DNA from: a virus
IMG/VR virus record: IMGVR_UViG_3300029286_000018
Span: 1-64,000 of that record
Direction: 5' to 3' (one strand)
Length of the DNA stretch: 64,000 nucleotides
Below the pieces are notes generated by a model. The model did not search any database and was not told the origin of the DNA. It saw only the letters and a program-made list of their open reading frames with translations. Of the stretch, positions 9,301 to 17,739 are shown piece after piece (position 1 is the first letter of the stretch; the number at the start of each line of letters is the position of its first letter). The translations under genes and the position numbers were made by a program.

Positions 9301-11325
9301 TCAGTGCATCAAGGTGCTGGTACATTTAATAGTACACTTTCTGTAACTGGCGTCACAACATTGCAAGGTGCTTCTACCCTGCAGGGTGCAGTAAATATGA
9401 ACAGCACCCTCACTGTGACTGGTGTTTCAGTACATCAAGGTGCTGGTACATTTAATAGTACACTTTCTGTAACTGGCGTCACAACATTGCAAGGTGCTTC
9501 TACACTACAGGGTGCAGTAAATATGAATAGCACTCTTACTGTGACTGGTGTTTCAGTACATCAAGGTGCTGGTGCTTTTAACAGTACTCTTTCAGTTACT
9601 GGTGCATCTACTCTTATTGGTGACGTTACTGCAAGCGGAGACATTGCAGTGAACGGTGGAGACATTACAAGTACTGCTACTACATTCAATTTACTGAATA
9701 CTACTGTTACCAATGCAAACGTACTCGGTGCTGCAACAAGAGTTGTAATTGGTGCAAACAGTTCTGGTGCTGCTCTTATTAGAAACTCAAATATTTTGCT
9801 TGGTGGTACCGTTACTGGCACTACTACAATAAGCACTACTACTGGAACTGCTGCGCATTTAACGATATCTCCACAAGGAAATTTGACACTGAGTCCTTTA
9901 GGCTCTGTTGGAGCAGGTGGTATACGTCCGTCAGTTACTGTTCCTAATAATAGTGCTGGTACTGGTACCATTAGTATTAGCGGAGCTTATGTATTGATTG
10001 GAAATAGAAACGATGGTAGTGATTATAGCGGCGAAATAAGAATTCAAGAACAATCTGGAAATGATTATTTTGGATTAAAAGCACCTGACACTATGGCTGC
10101 AAGTACCACGTATACATTGCCATCTGCGTTTCCTGCATCTGCTGGCTACGTATTGCAATCTACAACTACCGGGTTAATGACATGGGCAGCTCCTGCACCA
10201 TCCGCAAATGTAGTAGTAACTGCCACGTCTGCAAGCTCAAACTACAAGTTGGTATTCACTGACGTTAATGCAACAAATACATCCGCTTCACTGTTAATTG
10301 ATACCACTTCTGGCATAGTGTATAATCCATCGACAGATGCATTAATTGTGAATGGTCCACTTTCTGCAAACAGTACTCTCTCTGTTACAGGTGATGCTAC
10401 TTTTGCAGGCAGTGTTATTGCTAACGGTGGCACTATTACAAGTAGCGCTACTACATTTAACTTGCTCAACACAACTGTTACTAATGCAAACGTACTCGGT
10501 GCTGCTAATACAATTTTAATAGGCTCTATTTCTGGCACTACGACAATTAGAAACGCTGGCACAAATATCAACGGTAATCTTACTGTTTCGGGTAGTTCTT
10601 CGTTTGGTGCTGCTGTTGACCATACATTTGGTTTGTCAAACAGAGGAGTGTTAATAAATGCAGGAAAAGGCACTAGTGAAATATTGAGTTATGGAAACGA
10701 AACTCTTGCTGTAAGTGGTATGGGTGGAAACGGAAGTTTAGAGTTGTTCGGGGGTAATGTTACTGTTGGCGATGATGGAAACAATGATGGCACGCAAATC
10801 GTTTTGGCTGACAATAGTAATCAAACCATAACATATTATGCATCCGGTGGGCATATATTTGGTGGTGTTGGATCTTTCGATGGACTCTTGACTGCAAGTG
10901 CGGGTATCTCTGTAAGTGGAGCAACCGCTGCCATTTTCAACGGTACGGTGAGTTGTAATAGTAACACCATATACAAGCCTACACTGCAGTACTACAACGA
11001 AGTATTAGCAAGTCCAGCCATTTCAGCCAATGTACTTACACTTGACTTGAGTACTGCACAGATGTTTACCGTATCTCTGAACGCCAACATTACCACATTC
11101 ACCATTACCAATACTCCTGCCACAGCAAACCGTTCCATTGGATTCACTCTTATCTTTACCGCAGACGGAACTGCACGAACCGTGACATGGGGTGCGGCTG
11201 TGAAGTGGGCAAACAACGATCCTCCTGCTTTAACTTCCACCAATGCCAAGAAAGATATTCTGTCGTTTGTTTCGCCTGATGGAGGCACAACCTTTTACGG
11301 CTTTATTGGAGGCTTGAATTTCTAA
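6310..11325 (+). CDS. Giant modular tail-fibre protein (1671 aa)
   Basis: The N-terminus (MANSDKNISIIPNRSLTGQP) and the next 100 residues are non-repetitive and probably attach to the virion. The shaft consists of many copies of FNLLNTTVTNANVLGAAN, TIRNAGTNINGTLTVTGVSV and NSTLSVTG, and of a 42-residue repeat TTLQGASTLQGAVNMNSTLT with 126-bp DNA periodicity. Around 8440-8900 lies the segment shared with the fibre at base 1. The last 120 residues (YYNEVLASPAISANVLTLDL, RTVTWGAAVKW, DGGTTFYGFIGGLNF) form a C-terminal beta domain common to phage fibres. Predicted role: long receptor-binding fibre. The next gene starts inside its stop codon. Confidence 0.8.
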   Translation: MANSDKNISIIPNRSLTGQPQIIFTGQGNDPITLKVLDSTIGSLSFEGSAGQLLSITDSLSSGSIFSVNDISGMPSIDVNADGTVALAPFSGNIAIGVTSASFKLHVNGTLYTASAATFNSNVILSNGNLQTTTSTFNLITNTASTINIGTTSGSTISIASTTGTTTVNNSAIITGNLTVNGGTITSTATTFNLLNTTVTNANVLGAADTILIGSAGGSTTIRNAATRVNGTLTVTGVSVHQGAGAFNSTLSVTGTSTLIGDVTASGDIAVNGGDITSTSTTFNLLNATVTGLNVGGAANTVLLGGTGGTTTIRNAGTNINGTLTVTGVSVHQGAGAFNSTLTVTGATVVQGALSANGALSVTGTSTLIGDVTASGDLAVNGGDITSTATTFNLLNTTVTGLNVGGAANTVVLGGTGGTSTIRNAGTNINGTLTVTGVSVHQGAGTFNSTLSVTGVTTLQGASTLQGAVNMNSTLTVTGVSVHQGAGAFNSTLTVTGVTTLQGASTLQSAVNMNSTLTVTGVSVHQGAGAFNSTLSVTGASTLIGDVTASGDIAVNGGDITSTATTFNLLNATVTNANVLGAANTVLLGGTGGTATIRNAGTNINGTLTVTGVSVHQGAGAFNSTLTVTGVTTLQGASTLQGAVNMNSTLTVTGVSVHQGAGAFNSTLSVTGAATFVDDIAVNGGDITSTATTFNLLNTTVTNANVLGVANTVNIGSSVATINLGTGTTGANIYVKGNLYVQGATTTISSTTVSIADLNIVLADGQATTAGVNGAGISLGSTGITWQYNNTGNNWESTENVSIATGKAYKINNSAVLSSTVLGSSVTSASGLVQVGTIGLGTWQAGTIVTTYGGTGLSSYTAGDILYYVSGTTLSKLAISGTTNYVMTSDGSIPVWTVNSGTGSVVRAISSTLTGATLVNPIFTTVTATDLTLSGDIAVNGGDITSTATTFNLLNTTVTNANVLGAANTVVIGGTGGATTIRNAGTNINGTLTVTGVSVHQGAGTFNSTLSVTGVTTLQGASTLQGAVNMNSTLTVTGVSVHQGAGTFNSTLSVTGVTTLQGASTLQGAVNMNSTLTVTGVSVHQGAGAFNSTLSVTGASTLIGDVTASGDIAVNGGDITSTATTFNLLNTTVTNANVLGAATRVVIGANSSGAALIRNSNILLGGTVTGTTTISTTTGTAAHLTISPQGNLTLSPLGSVGAGGIRPSVTVPNNSAGTGTISISGAYVLIGNRNDGSDYSGEIRIQEQSGNDYFGLKAPDTMAASTTYTLPSAFPASAGYVLQSTTTGLMTWAAPAPSANVVVTATSASSNYKLVFTDVNATNTSASLLIDTTSGIVYNPSTDALIVNGPLSANSTLSVTGDATFAGSVIANGGTITSSATTFNLLNTTVTNANVLGAANTILIGSISGTTTIRNAGTNINGNLTVSGSSSFGAAVDHTFGLSNRGVLINAGKGTSEILSYGNETLAVSGMGGNGSLELFGGNVTVGDDGNNDGTQIVLADNSNQTITYYASGGHIFGGVGSFDGLLTASAGISVSGATAAIFNGTVSCNSNTIYKPTLQYYNEVLASPAISANVLTLDLSTAQMFTVSLNANITTFTITNTPATANRSIGFTLIFTADGTARTVTWGAAVKWANNDPPALTSTNAKKDILSFVSPDGGTTFYGFIGGLNF
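7621..8020 (+). repeat. 126-bp tandem repeats in giant fibre gene, array 1
   Basis: The string CATCA(A/G)GGTGCTGGT recurs at 7630, 7756 and 7882, exactly 126 bases (42 codons) apart, with only a few synonymous or single-residue differences between units. A further pair at 8155 and 8281 has the same spacing. The exact period preserves the reading frame, so unequal recombination would change shaft length without breaking the protein. Confidence 0.85.
9301..9600 (+). repeat. 126-bp tandem repeats in giant fibre gene, array 2
   Basis: CATCAAGGTGCTGG occurs at 9307, 9433 and 9559, again 126 bases apart, and the intervening units are almost identical (for example GGCGTCACAACATTGCAAGG in both). Units match those of the array near 7.6-8.4 kb, so the two arrays are also substrates for recombination with each other. 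Confidence 0.85.
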
Positions 11326-13412
11326 TGCTTGGTGGTCTTGGCAGCAACTCAGCGCGAAACGCAAAGAAAATTGTGCCTACGCTGTGGTTATGGGGACTCA
11401 ACTTCAGCGGTCGTTTGGGTCTTGGTGATACCAGCAGTCGCTCTAAACCTGTTGCGATTGATAGTGGAATGGCGTGGTCATCAGTAAGTGCGGGTGGTGG
11501 CCATACAATGGCAATTAAAAGCACAGGATCCCTGTGGGCGTGGGGATACAACGGCGAATCAACCTACTATGGCATCATTGGTGGTCAATTAGGTCTTGGT
11601 GATATCACCGCTCGCTCTTCTCCTGTTCAAGTGGGAACTGATACGAACTGGTCATCAGTAAGTGCGGGTAATCTCCATACAATGGCAATCAAATCCACAG
11701 GATCTTTGTGGGCTTGGGGGCAGAACTTCGTACCGTACTACTATGGCAATTTGGGTGACGGTCGTTTAGGTCTTGGTGATATCACCTATCGTTCTTCTCC
11801 TGTTCAAGTGGGAACTGATACGAATTGGGCATCAGTAAGTGCGGGTTATAGGCATACACTAGCCATCAGGACTACAGGATCTCTGTGGGCGTGGGGATTA
11901 AACACCAACGGGCAATTAGGTCTTGGTGATATCACCAATCGCTCTTCTCCTGTTCAAGTGGGAACAGATACGAATTGGTCATCGGTGAGTACGGGTACTT
12001 ATCATACACTAGCCATCAAAACCACAGGATCTTTGTGGGCATGGGGACTCAACAGCGGTCGTTTGGGTCTTGGTAATGCCACCAATCGCTCTTCTCCTGT
12101 TCAAGTGGGAACTGATACGAACTGGTCATCAGTAAGTGCGGGTGATTCCCATACACTAGCCATCAGGACTACAGGATCTCTTTGGGCATGGGGAAACAAC
12201 ACCAACGGTCAATTGGGTCTTGGTAATGCCACCAATCGCTCTTCTCCTGTTCAAGTGGGAACTGATACGAACTGGTCATCAGTAAGTGCGGGTAGTACCC
12301 ATACAATGGCAATCAGGACTACAGGATCTTTGTGGGCATGGGGATACAACGGCGACGGTCGTTTAGGGTTAGGAAACTCACCATCACTTTGTGAGTTTCC
12401 TGTTCAAGTGGGAACTGATACGAATTGGTCATCAGTAAGTGCGGGTGGTGCCCATACAATGGCAATCAGGACTACAGGATCCCTGTGGGCATGGGGAAGC
12501 AACCGCAACGCTCGTTTGGGTCTTGGTGATACCACCTATCGTTCTTCTCCTGTTCAAGTGGGAACTGATACGAATTGGTCATCGGTGAGTGCGGGTGATG
12601 GTGTGTTTGATTCCCATACACTAGCCATCAGGACTACAGGATCTCTTTGGGCATGGGGACACAACAACAGCGGTCGTTTGGGTCTTGGTGATACCGCCAA
12701 TCGCTCTTCTCCTGTTCAAGTGGGAACTGATACGAACTGGTCATCAGTAAGTACGGGTAATCTCCATACAATGACAATCAAATCCACAGGATCCCTGTGG
12801 GCTTGGGGATACAACGGCAGAGGTCAATTGGGTCTTGGTAATGCCACCAATCGCTCTTCTCCTGTTCAAGTGGGAACTGATACGAACTGGTCATCAGTAA
12901 GTGCGGGTAATACCCATACAATGGCAATCAGGACTACAGGATCTCTTTGGGCATGGGGATACCACAGCCTAGGTCGTTTGGGTCTTGGTGATGCCACCAA
13001 TCGCTCTTCTCCTGTTCAAGTGGGAACTGATACGAATTGGTCATCGGTGAGTGCGGGTGATTCCCATACACTAGCCATCAGGACTACAGGATCTCTTTGG
13101 GCATGGGGATACAACGTCAGCGGTCAATTGGGTCTTGGTGATTTTACCGCTCGCTCTTCTCCTGTTCAAGTGGGAACTGATACGAATTGGGCATCAGTAA
13201 GTGCGGGTTATAAGCATACACTAGCCCGCAAAACAGACGGCAGTTTGTGGAGTTGGGGGCTAAGGGGAGTTGGACAATCTGGTGTGCCTATTATACGATC
13301 CACTTCATCACCAGTTCAGGTACAAACAGCAACAAACTGGAAACGCCAATCATCCGCAGTTAATCATAACGCAGCAGTAAAGATTTTTACTACACAGAAT
13401 CCTACTACATAA
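11325..13412 (+). CDS. RCC1-like beta-propeller protein, 13 repeats
   Basis: This 695-residue protein is almost entirely RCC1-type repeats of about 50-55 residues: GSLWAWG, variable loop, (Q/R)LGLGD, RSSPVQVGTDTNW, SVSAG, HT(M/L)AI. I count twelve GSLW(A/S)WG units plus a first degenerate one (LWLWGLNFSGRLGLGD). RCC1 repeats form seven-bladed propellers, so 13 could make one full and one nearly full propeller. DNA copies are near-identical and differ mainly in the loop after WAWG. It starts within the stop codon of the giant fibre gene, so it is probably co-expressed as an adhesin or fibre tip. Confidence 0.85.
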   Translation: MLGGLGSNSARNAKKIVPTLWLWGLNFSGRLGLGDTSSRSKPVAIDSGMAWSSVSAGGGHTMAIKSTGSLWAWGYNGESTYYGIIGGQLGLGDITARSSPVQVGTDTNWSSVSAGNLHTMAIKSTGSLWAWGQNFVPYYYGNLGDGRLGLGDITYRSSPVQVGTDTNWASVSAGYRHTLAIRTTGSLWAWGLNTNGQLGLGDITNRSSPVQVGTDTNWSSVSTGTYHTLAIKTTGSLWAWGLNSGRLGLGNATNRSSPVQVGTDTNWSSVSAGDSHTLAIRTTGSLWAWGNNTNGQLGLGNATNRSSPVQVGTDTNWSSVSAGSTHTMAIRTTGSLWAWGYNGDGRLGLGNSPSLCEFPVQVGTDTNWSSVSAGGAHTMAIRTTGSLWAWGSNRNARLGLGDTTYRSSPVQVGTDTNWSSVSAGDGVFDSHTLAIRTTGSLWAWGHNNSGRLGLGDTANRSSPVQVGTDTNWSSVSTGNLHTMTIKSTGSLWAWGYNGRGQLGLGNATNRSSPVQVGTDTNWSSVSAGNTHTMAIRTTGSLWAWGYHSLGRLGLGDATNRSSPVQVGTDTNWSSVSAGDSHTLAIRTTGSLWAWGYNVSGQLGLGDFTARSSPVQVGTDTNWASVSAGYKHTLARKTDGSLWSWGLRGVGQSGVPIIRSTSSPVQVQTATNWKRQSSAVNHNAAVKIFTTQNPTT
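11460..13240 (+). repeat. Near-identical RCC1 DNA repeat array
   Basis: CCTGTTCAAGTGGGAACTGA followed by TACGAA(C/T)TGG recurs at roughly 150-165 base spacing through the gene. The framework is conserved at nucleotide level, while the 6-15 residues after WAWG vary. This is the pattern expected from recent tandem expansion or recombination between units. Confidence 0.85.
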
Positions 13413-13439
13413 TTCAGTCTACACAATGGAGTTTATATT

Positions 13440-15233
13440 ATGAAATCACTACACTTTTTATCAGGTCTTCCTCGCAGCGGTTCCACCGTTCTTGCTGCGC
13501 TGTTGAATCAACATCCGCAAATTAAAGCCACATCCACAAGTGGACTCATAGACATTATGGGTGCGGTGTGTGCGGCATGGGAAGGTTCTCCAACAAAAGG
13601 AGATGCTTCCACAGCAGAAGTACACCGTTTGCTGCTTTCTGTGGTTGGGGGAAAATACGAAACCGAACCCAAACCAGTCATCATAGACAAGAGCAGAGGA
13701 TGGGCAAATCCTGTCATTATGAAAACCATGCACCAAGTGCTTGGTAGACCACCAAAAATTATTGCTACGGTTCGTCATCCTGCTGATTGTGCGGCATCGT
13801 TTGTGCGTTTAATCAAGCCAGACAATCTCACGGTATTCTTAAACGGCTCTCAGATTATTTCACACCTGAAGTCTTCGTATGCCACCCTGCAAGAAGGATA
13901 CGAAGACAATCCTGAATGCTTTCTGTTTGTGGACTATGACGAGTTGCTGCAATCACCACAGGCGCAAATGAATCGGGTCTTGGAATTCTTGGAATTGCCC
14001 CCGCACCAATTTGACTTTAACTGTATTGACACTCAAGTAGTGGCAGAGCGAGATGATGCTGCATGGGGCATTCCCAATCTACACACTATTGCTCCTCGTT
14101 TGGGCAGACAACACAACAAAACAGCAAAAGATATTCTTGGGTATCATTGGGACTCGTTTCACAAGCCACGATTCTGGATGGGTGAAACCCAAGCAGAGAT
14201 ACCAAAGAAGAAAATTGATATCTCCGTGGAACTTTCCAAACAAGGACAGTTTGAAGAGTCTTATCGTGTACTCCAAGCAGCACAGGCTGAACGCCCTGAG
14301 TGCAACAAGATTGCTTTTAACATGGGATGGTTTGCTCTGCGTGAAGGAAAACTTCAAGAGGGCATGAATCTTATGTCAAGGGGACGATACGAAAACGCTT
14401 TTGGAAATCCCAAGCCTGATGTGCCTACCCCGATATGGGACGGCAAGAGCATGGGAACTGTTCTTTATTACCTTGAAGGCGGTTTGGGTGATCAGATTCA
14501 TTCGTTAAAATATATTTCTGATCTGAATCGCCGTGGCTGTGATGTCATAGTGGCGTGTTCACCAGAACTGTGTCCCATCGTGAAGACTTGCACGGGCGTG
14601 AAAATGATTATTGATCATCGTGCCGCAGGATTGGTGTATCACAATTTTTGGATTCCTGCCATGTCTGTTCTCACGCCTTTGGGATACGAGTATTCAGACA
14701 TTAACGGCAAGGCGTATATTCCACGCACACATACGCCAAATGCTCCTCGTCCTGTGATTGGTGTGCGTTGGCAAGGAAATCCCAAGTTTGAGGACGAGCA
14801 GAATCGCAGGTTTCCATTGGAGCCGTTCTTTGAAGCACTACGAGACATAGACGCAGACTTTGTGTGTCTGCAACGGGATGAAGGTGAGGAGGACTGCCCT
14901 GATTTTATTCGTAAGGTAGCCTTGAATAATTGGGAACAAACACGGGAAGTCATATCAGGCTGTGATCTTGTAATATCGTCCTGCACAAGTATTGCCCATC
15001 TTTCGGGTGCTATGGGTGTGCCTACATGGGTGGTGTTACCTGTGCTGAATTATTATATTTGGAGTCCTGAAGGAGAGTCATCTCCCTTCTACGATTCCGT
15101 GCGGTTGTTCCGTCAAGAAAAATTCGGAGATTGGAATACTCCGATAGAAAAGTTAGGTACTGAACTTGTAACTACATACGGAAGGAGACAAGCAAATGAA
15201 GAAAATACGAATAGAAAACAACTCTGTGGTTGA
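13440..15233 (+). CDS. Sulfotransferase-TPR-GT9-like glycosyltransferase fusion
   Basis: This 597-residue protein has three parts. Residues 1-250 are sulfotransferase-like: the PAPS 5'-phosphosulfate loop FLSGLPRSGSTVLAALLNQH and a 3'-phosphate-binding VRHPADCAASFVRL. Residues 260-320 look like TPR helices (KQGQFEESYRVLQAAQAERP, MGWFALREGKLQEGM). Residues 325-590 resemble GT9/heptosyltransferase or O-GlcNAc-transferase-like GT-B domains, with YYLEGGLGDQIHSLKY, VIGVRWQGNP and SSCTSIAHLSGAMGVPTWV. It likely sulfates and/or glycosylates a host or virion glycan. It opens the GC-richer sugar island, and its 3' end overlaps the next gene by 38 bases. Confidence 0.75.
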   Translation: MKSLHFLSGLPRSGSTVLAALLNQHPQIKATSTSGLIDIMGAVCAAWEGSPTKGDASTAEVHRLLLSVVGGKYETEPKPVIIDKSRGWANPVIMKTMHQVLGRPPKIIATVRHPADCAASFVRLIKPDNLTVFLNGSQIISHLKSSYATLQEGYEDNPECFLFVDYDELLQSPQAQMNRVLEFLELPPHQFDFNCIDTQVVAERDDAAWGIPNLHTIAPRLGRQHNKTAKDILGYHWDSFHKPRFWMGETQAEIPKKKIDISVELSKQGQFEESYRVLQAAQAERPECNKIAFNMGWFALREGKLQEGMNLMSRGRYENAFGNPKPDVPTPIWDGKSMGTVLYYLEGGLGDQIHSLKYISDLNRRGCDVIVACSPELCPIVKTCTGVKMIIDHRAAGLVYHNFWIPAMSVLTPLGYEYSDINGKAYIPRTHTPNAPRPVIGVRWQGNPKFEDEQNRRFPLEPFFEALRDIDADFVCLQRDEGEEDCPDFIRKVALNNWEQTREVISGCDLVISSCTSIAHLSGAMGVPTWVVLPVLNYYIWSPEGESSPFYDSVRLFRQEKFGDWNTPIEKLGTELVTTYGRRQANEENTNRKQLCG

Positions 15234-15609
15234 GTGCATGAATGCAGACGAGGTTCCTGAAGGAGCCATGAACACAGGCGATTGGCGCGATGCGGTGGAG
15301 GTTCAACCTGAACTGGTTGCAGGAAAACAGATTACCGATGGGCATTGGTTTGACTTAACCAAGACTCCTGTAGAGATTCTTTGGAATGTTAAAGACTTGA
15401 GTGTGGAAGACCGAAAGCAGCCTCTGCTTTCTGCCGTAGATCAAAAGTATAAACAGCAACTCACAGATGTTGTGAACACCGCAAATGATCCAGCAGAAAG
15501 CACACAGGCGTTTCTGCAAGCCATGATGGACAAACAAGCCGATAAAGCGGTTGTGACTGCTCTTACCACCCACCAACAGATTGACGATTACATAGCAAAC
15601 AATCCTTAA
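15196..15609 (+). CDS. Hypothetical protein (137 aa) between sugar genes
   Basis: The ATG at 15196 has GGAG (15182-15185) and lies inside the end of the preceding gene. The N-terminus (MKKIRIENNSVVECMNADEV) resembles short beta-rich openings of tail-fibre assembly or virion-accessory proteins; the rest is acidic and helical. The stop overlaps the next ATG (TAATG). Function is unknown; a fibre-assembly or accessory role is suggested only by location after the adhesin genes. Confidence 0.55.
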   Translation: MKKIRIENNSVVECMNADEVPEGAMNTGDWRDAVEVQPELVAGKQITDGHWFDLTKTPVEILWNVKDLSVEDRKQPLLSAVDQKYKQQLTDVVNTANDPAESTQAFLQAMMDKQADKAVVTALTTHQQIDDYIANNP

Positions 15610-16430
15610 TGCGAATAGCGTTCACTATTATTCATAATGGGCTTCATCACCTGAAGCATAACGAGCAAGCAAAGTGCATACTTCGTGACTGTGATTGGTG
15701 GGTTGTGGTGGAAGGTGCTGCACGGTCAAACGGCAGTACTCGTTGGTGCAAGGAGTTTCCTTCGCATCTTCACGACAACGGCAGAAGCGTGGACGGAACG
15801 CATGATTACCTGTTGGAATTGCAACAGCAACACCCCAACTTGGTGTATGTTCAGTCTGACGGCTTTTGGCATTCCAAAGATGTACAGGTGAATCGTGCAG
15901 TAGAAGAAGTTCGTAAACTCACAGACTCGTGCTACCTGTGGCAGATAGACATAGACGAGCAATGGACTGCGGAATCCATGACCGCAGCAGAACAAGAACT
16001 CACCACAATTGCAGGATCGTTTCGTGCAGACTGTTATGTGGGAAAACAGTTGCGTGCAATTGGTGAATGGGGTGAGTGCAGGAGTTACGGATATATTCGT
16101 CTATGGCGTTGGGGTGGGCAGAATTTCATTTATCACGAACCACCACTACTCGATGGGGCAGGAAATGATGCTATACTATTAAAACCACGTTTCAAACATT
16201 TCAATTATTACTTTGAACAGGATGTTGCGTTCAAGGATGCGTGGTATGGTGGACACGATGGAATACTTGAACGGTGGCGACTATTAAACCAATTACCCCA
16301 ACGAAATTTTCCTTTGCATATTTCAAACCTGATAACAGGTGAGTGGGGTAAGACTAGCAGCGCAATTATTTATGATGAGGTGAATGATGGAAGAAACAGG
16401 ACAAATACAATTGGGAACTCCATTTGGTGA
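15609..16430 (+). CDS. Glycosyltransferase (GT-A-like)
   Basis: This 273-residue protein begins MRIAFTIIHNGLHHLKHNEQ. It has a CDWWVVVEGAARSNGSTRWC strand-loop near residue 30 and an acidic DxD-type motif in WQIDIDEQWT near residue 115, as in metal-dependent GT-A transferases. Later Trp/Tyr/His-rich segments (SYGYIRLWRWGG, FKHFNYYFEQDVAF) resemble the GT17-like or related phage transferases. It probably adds a sugar to a surface glycan. It sits in the sugar island and overlaps the methyltransferase by 47 bases. Confidence 0.65.
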   Translation: MRIAFTIIHNGLHHLKHNEQAKCILRDCDWWVVVEGAARSNGSTRWCKEFPSHLHDNGRSVDGTHDYLLELQQQHPNLVYVQSDGFWHSKDVQVNRAVEEVRKLTDSCYLWQIDIDEQWTAESMTAAEQELTTIAGSFRADCYVGKQLRAIGEWGECRSYGYIRLWRWGGQNFIYHEPPLLDGAGNDAILLKPRFKHFNYYFEQDVAFKDAWYGGHDGILERWRLLNQLPQRNFPLHISNLITGEWGKTSSAIIYDEVNDGRNRTNTIGNSIW

Positions 16431-17007
16431 TCACCTGTACAGTCTGTGTGCCAAAAATTCTGCTGTGAAAACCGTAGTGGAGATTGGCACATGGAAGGGA
16501 TTGGGCAGCACCAAGTGCATCATGCAAGGTTTATCTGATTCAGGTAAAGAAGGTGTATCTTTTTTTAGTCTTGAAGCAGAAAGGGGCATGCACGAAACTG
16601 CCTGTCGTGCATGGCAAGACAAACTGCCTCCGTGGGCGCATCTTATTCACGGACGAATAGTTGAGCGAACAGAAATGGATTCTGCTGATTTGGGGACAGG
16701 GCATCCTGACGAAGAGCGATGGTTCAAGCAGGATGAATCTGCATTTGAGTCCTGCCCAAATGTACTAAACTTCCTGCCCAACACCATTGATTTTCTGTTT
16801 TTAGATGGCGGTGAATTCTCGACTTATTCAGAGTACATTAAACTAAAGAATCGTTCGCAGTTCATTGGAATCGATGACAGTACTCAAAGAAAATGCAGAC
16901 GCATCCGAGAAGAGATTCTCTCAGATTCGGATCGGTACGAAATATTAATAGACAATCCGTGGTATCGCAACGGAGTACTCATTTGCAGAAACAGAAATCA
17001 CCAATGA
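16384..17007 (+). CDS. Class I SAM-dependent methyltransferase-like protein
   Basis: The start is ATG 16384 (or 16387), with GAGG just upstream. Residues about 31-41 read VEIGTWKGLGS, the glycine-rich SAM-binding motif I of Rossmann methyltransferases, followed by an acidic residue in SLEAER (motif II). Near residue 138 FLFLDGGEF fits the post-motif strand of FkbM/CmcI-like enzymes, and IGIDDS follows. The 207-residue length fits a minimal domain. In this context it probably O-methylates a sugar. Its stop overlaps the kinase start (ATGA). Confidence 0.65.
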   Translation: MMEETGQIQLGTPFGDHLYSLCAKNSAVKTVVEIGTWKGLGSTKCIMQGLSDSGKEGVSFFSLEAERGMHETACRAWQDKLPPWAHLIHGRIVERTEMDSADLGTGHPDEERWFKQDESAFESCPNVLNFLPNTIDFLFLDGGEFSTYSEYIKLKNRSQFIGIDDSTQRKCRRIREEILSDSDRYEILIDNPWYRNGVLICRNRNHQ

Positions 17008-17729
17008 AAAAGGTTCTTGTGATAGGCGATAGTTGCCGTGATGTATTTGTTTATTGTGAAACACAGAGACTGGCACCAGATGTGCCTGTTCCCGTATTGA
17101 ATGTGGTTCACCAAGTTGAAAATCCTGGAATGGCTGCAAATGTCCACCGAAACATTTCACGCTATGTTCCATGCGATTTACTGACAAACACAAACTGGCA
17201 CGAAACAACCAAAATGAGATATGTGGACGAGAAAACCAATCATATGTTTCTAAGAGTGGACAGTAATCAGCCCATACCTGTACTTGATACTCAAGACATT
17301 AATTTTGATTACGAGATGATTGTTGTTTCGGATTACAACAAGGGATTTATTTCAGAGTCACAAATTGAGTACATCTGCTCTCGTCATCCGTGTGTGTTTG
17401 TTGATACCAAGAAACTTATTGGGGCATGGGCAAGGAACGCTGCTGCAATCAAAATCAACGACAAAGAGTATAATCTGTCACGGCATACAATTAGTACAGA
17501 CATTGCACAGAAAATTATTCACACAATGGGGGATCGTGGTTGTGAATATCGTGAAAAGCATTACCCTGTCAAGAAAGTGGATGTGCGAGATGTTTCTGGT
17601 GCAGGAGACAGTTTTATGGCTGCTCTGTGTGTGAAATATATGGAAACTAAAGACATTGCAGCATCCTTGGATTTTGCCAATAGTTGTGCGGCTGAAACCG
17701 TGACACATCGTGGTGTTACCACCATCTAA
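17004..17729 (+). CDS. PfkB-family heptose-7-phosphate kinase (HldE N-domain / HldA type)
   Basis: ATG 17004 is chosen because it overlaps the previous stop (ATGA) and the protein begins MKKVLVIGDSCRD as in ribokinases; a longer in-frame start at 16893 only reads the upstream gene out of frame. RLAPDVPVPVL and VENPGMAANVHRNI match the HldE kinase pattern. VVSDYNKGF, KINDKEYN and the PfkB signature DVSGAGDSFMAAL with catalytic Asp202 follow. It should phosphorylate D-glycero-D-manno-heptose 7-phosphate at C1. At 241 residues it is shorter than the roughly 315-residue E. coli domain. It is coupled to the epimerase downstream. Confidence 0.8.
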   Translation: MKKVLVIGDSCRDVFVYCETQRLAPDVPVPVLNVVHQVENPGMAANVHRNISRYVPCDLLTNTNWHETTKMRYVDEKTNHMFLRVDSNQPIPVLDTQDINFDYEMIVVSDYNKGFISESQIEYICSRHPCVFVDTKKLIGAWARNAAAIKINDKEYNLSRHTISTDIAQKIIHTMGDRGCEYREKHYPVKKVDVRDVSGAGDSFMAALCVKYMETKDIAASLDFANSCAAETVTHRGVTTI

Positions 17730-17739
17730 AGGAGATATT

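Noticed and set aside
1623-11288. Many open minus-strand frames of 65-143 codons inside the fibre genes
   Set aside because: They mirror the Thr/Ser/Ala-rich repeats of the plus strand, give Val/Pro-rich repetitive proteins with no ribosome sites and repeat at the same spacing as the fibre modules. They are shadows of the true genes.
11325-13412. CRISPR-like regular repeats
   Set aside because: The repeats are coding, in frame and translate to RCC1 units; spacing follows protein blades and the 'spacers' are conserved framework sequence.
11325-13412. Diversity-generating retroelement variable region
   Set aside because: No reverse transcriptase, template repeat or adenine-biased variation is visible in the window; variation fits tandem-repeat divergence.
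16893-17003. Longer N-terminus for the PfkB kinase
   Set aside because: It overlaps the methyltransferase gene in another frame and adds a basic peptide without similarity; ATG 17004 overlaps the previous stop in the usual way.
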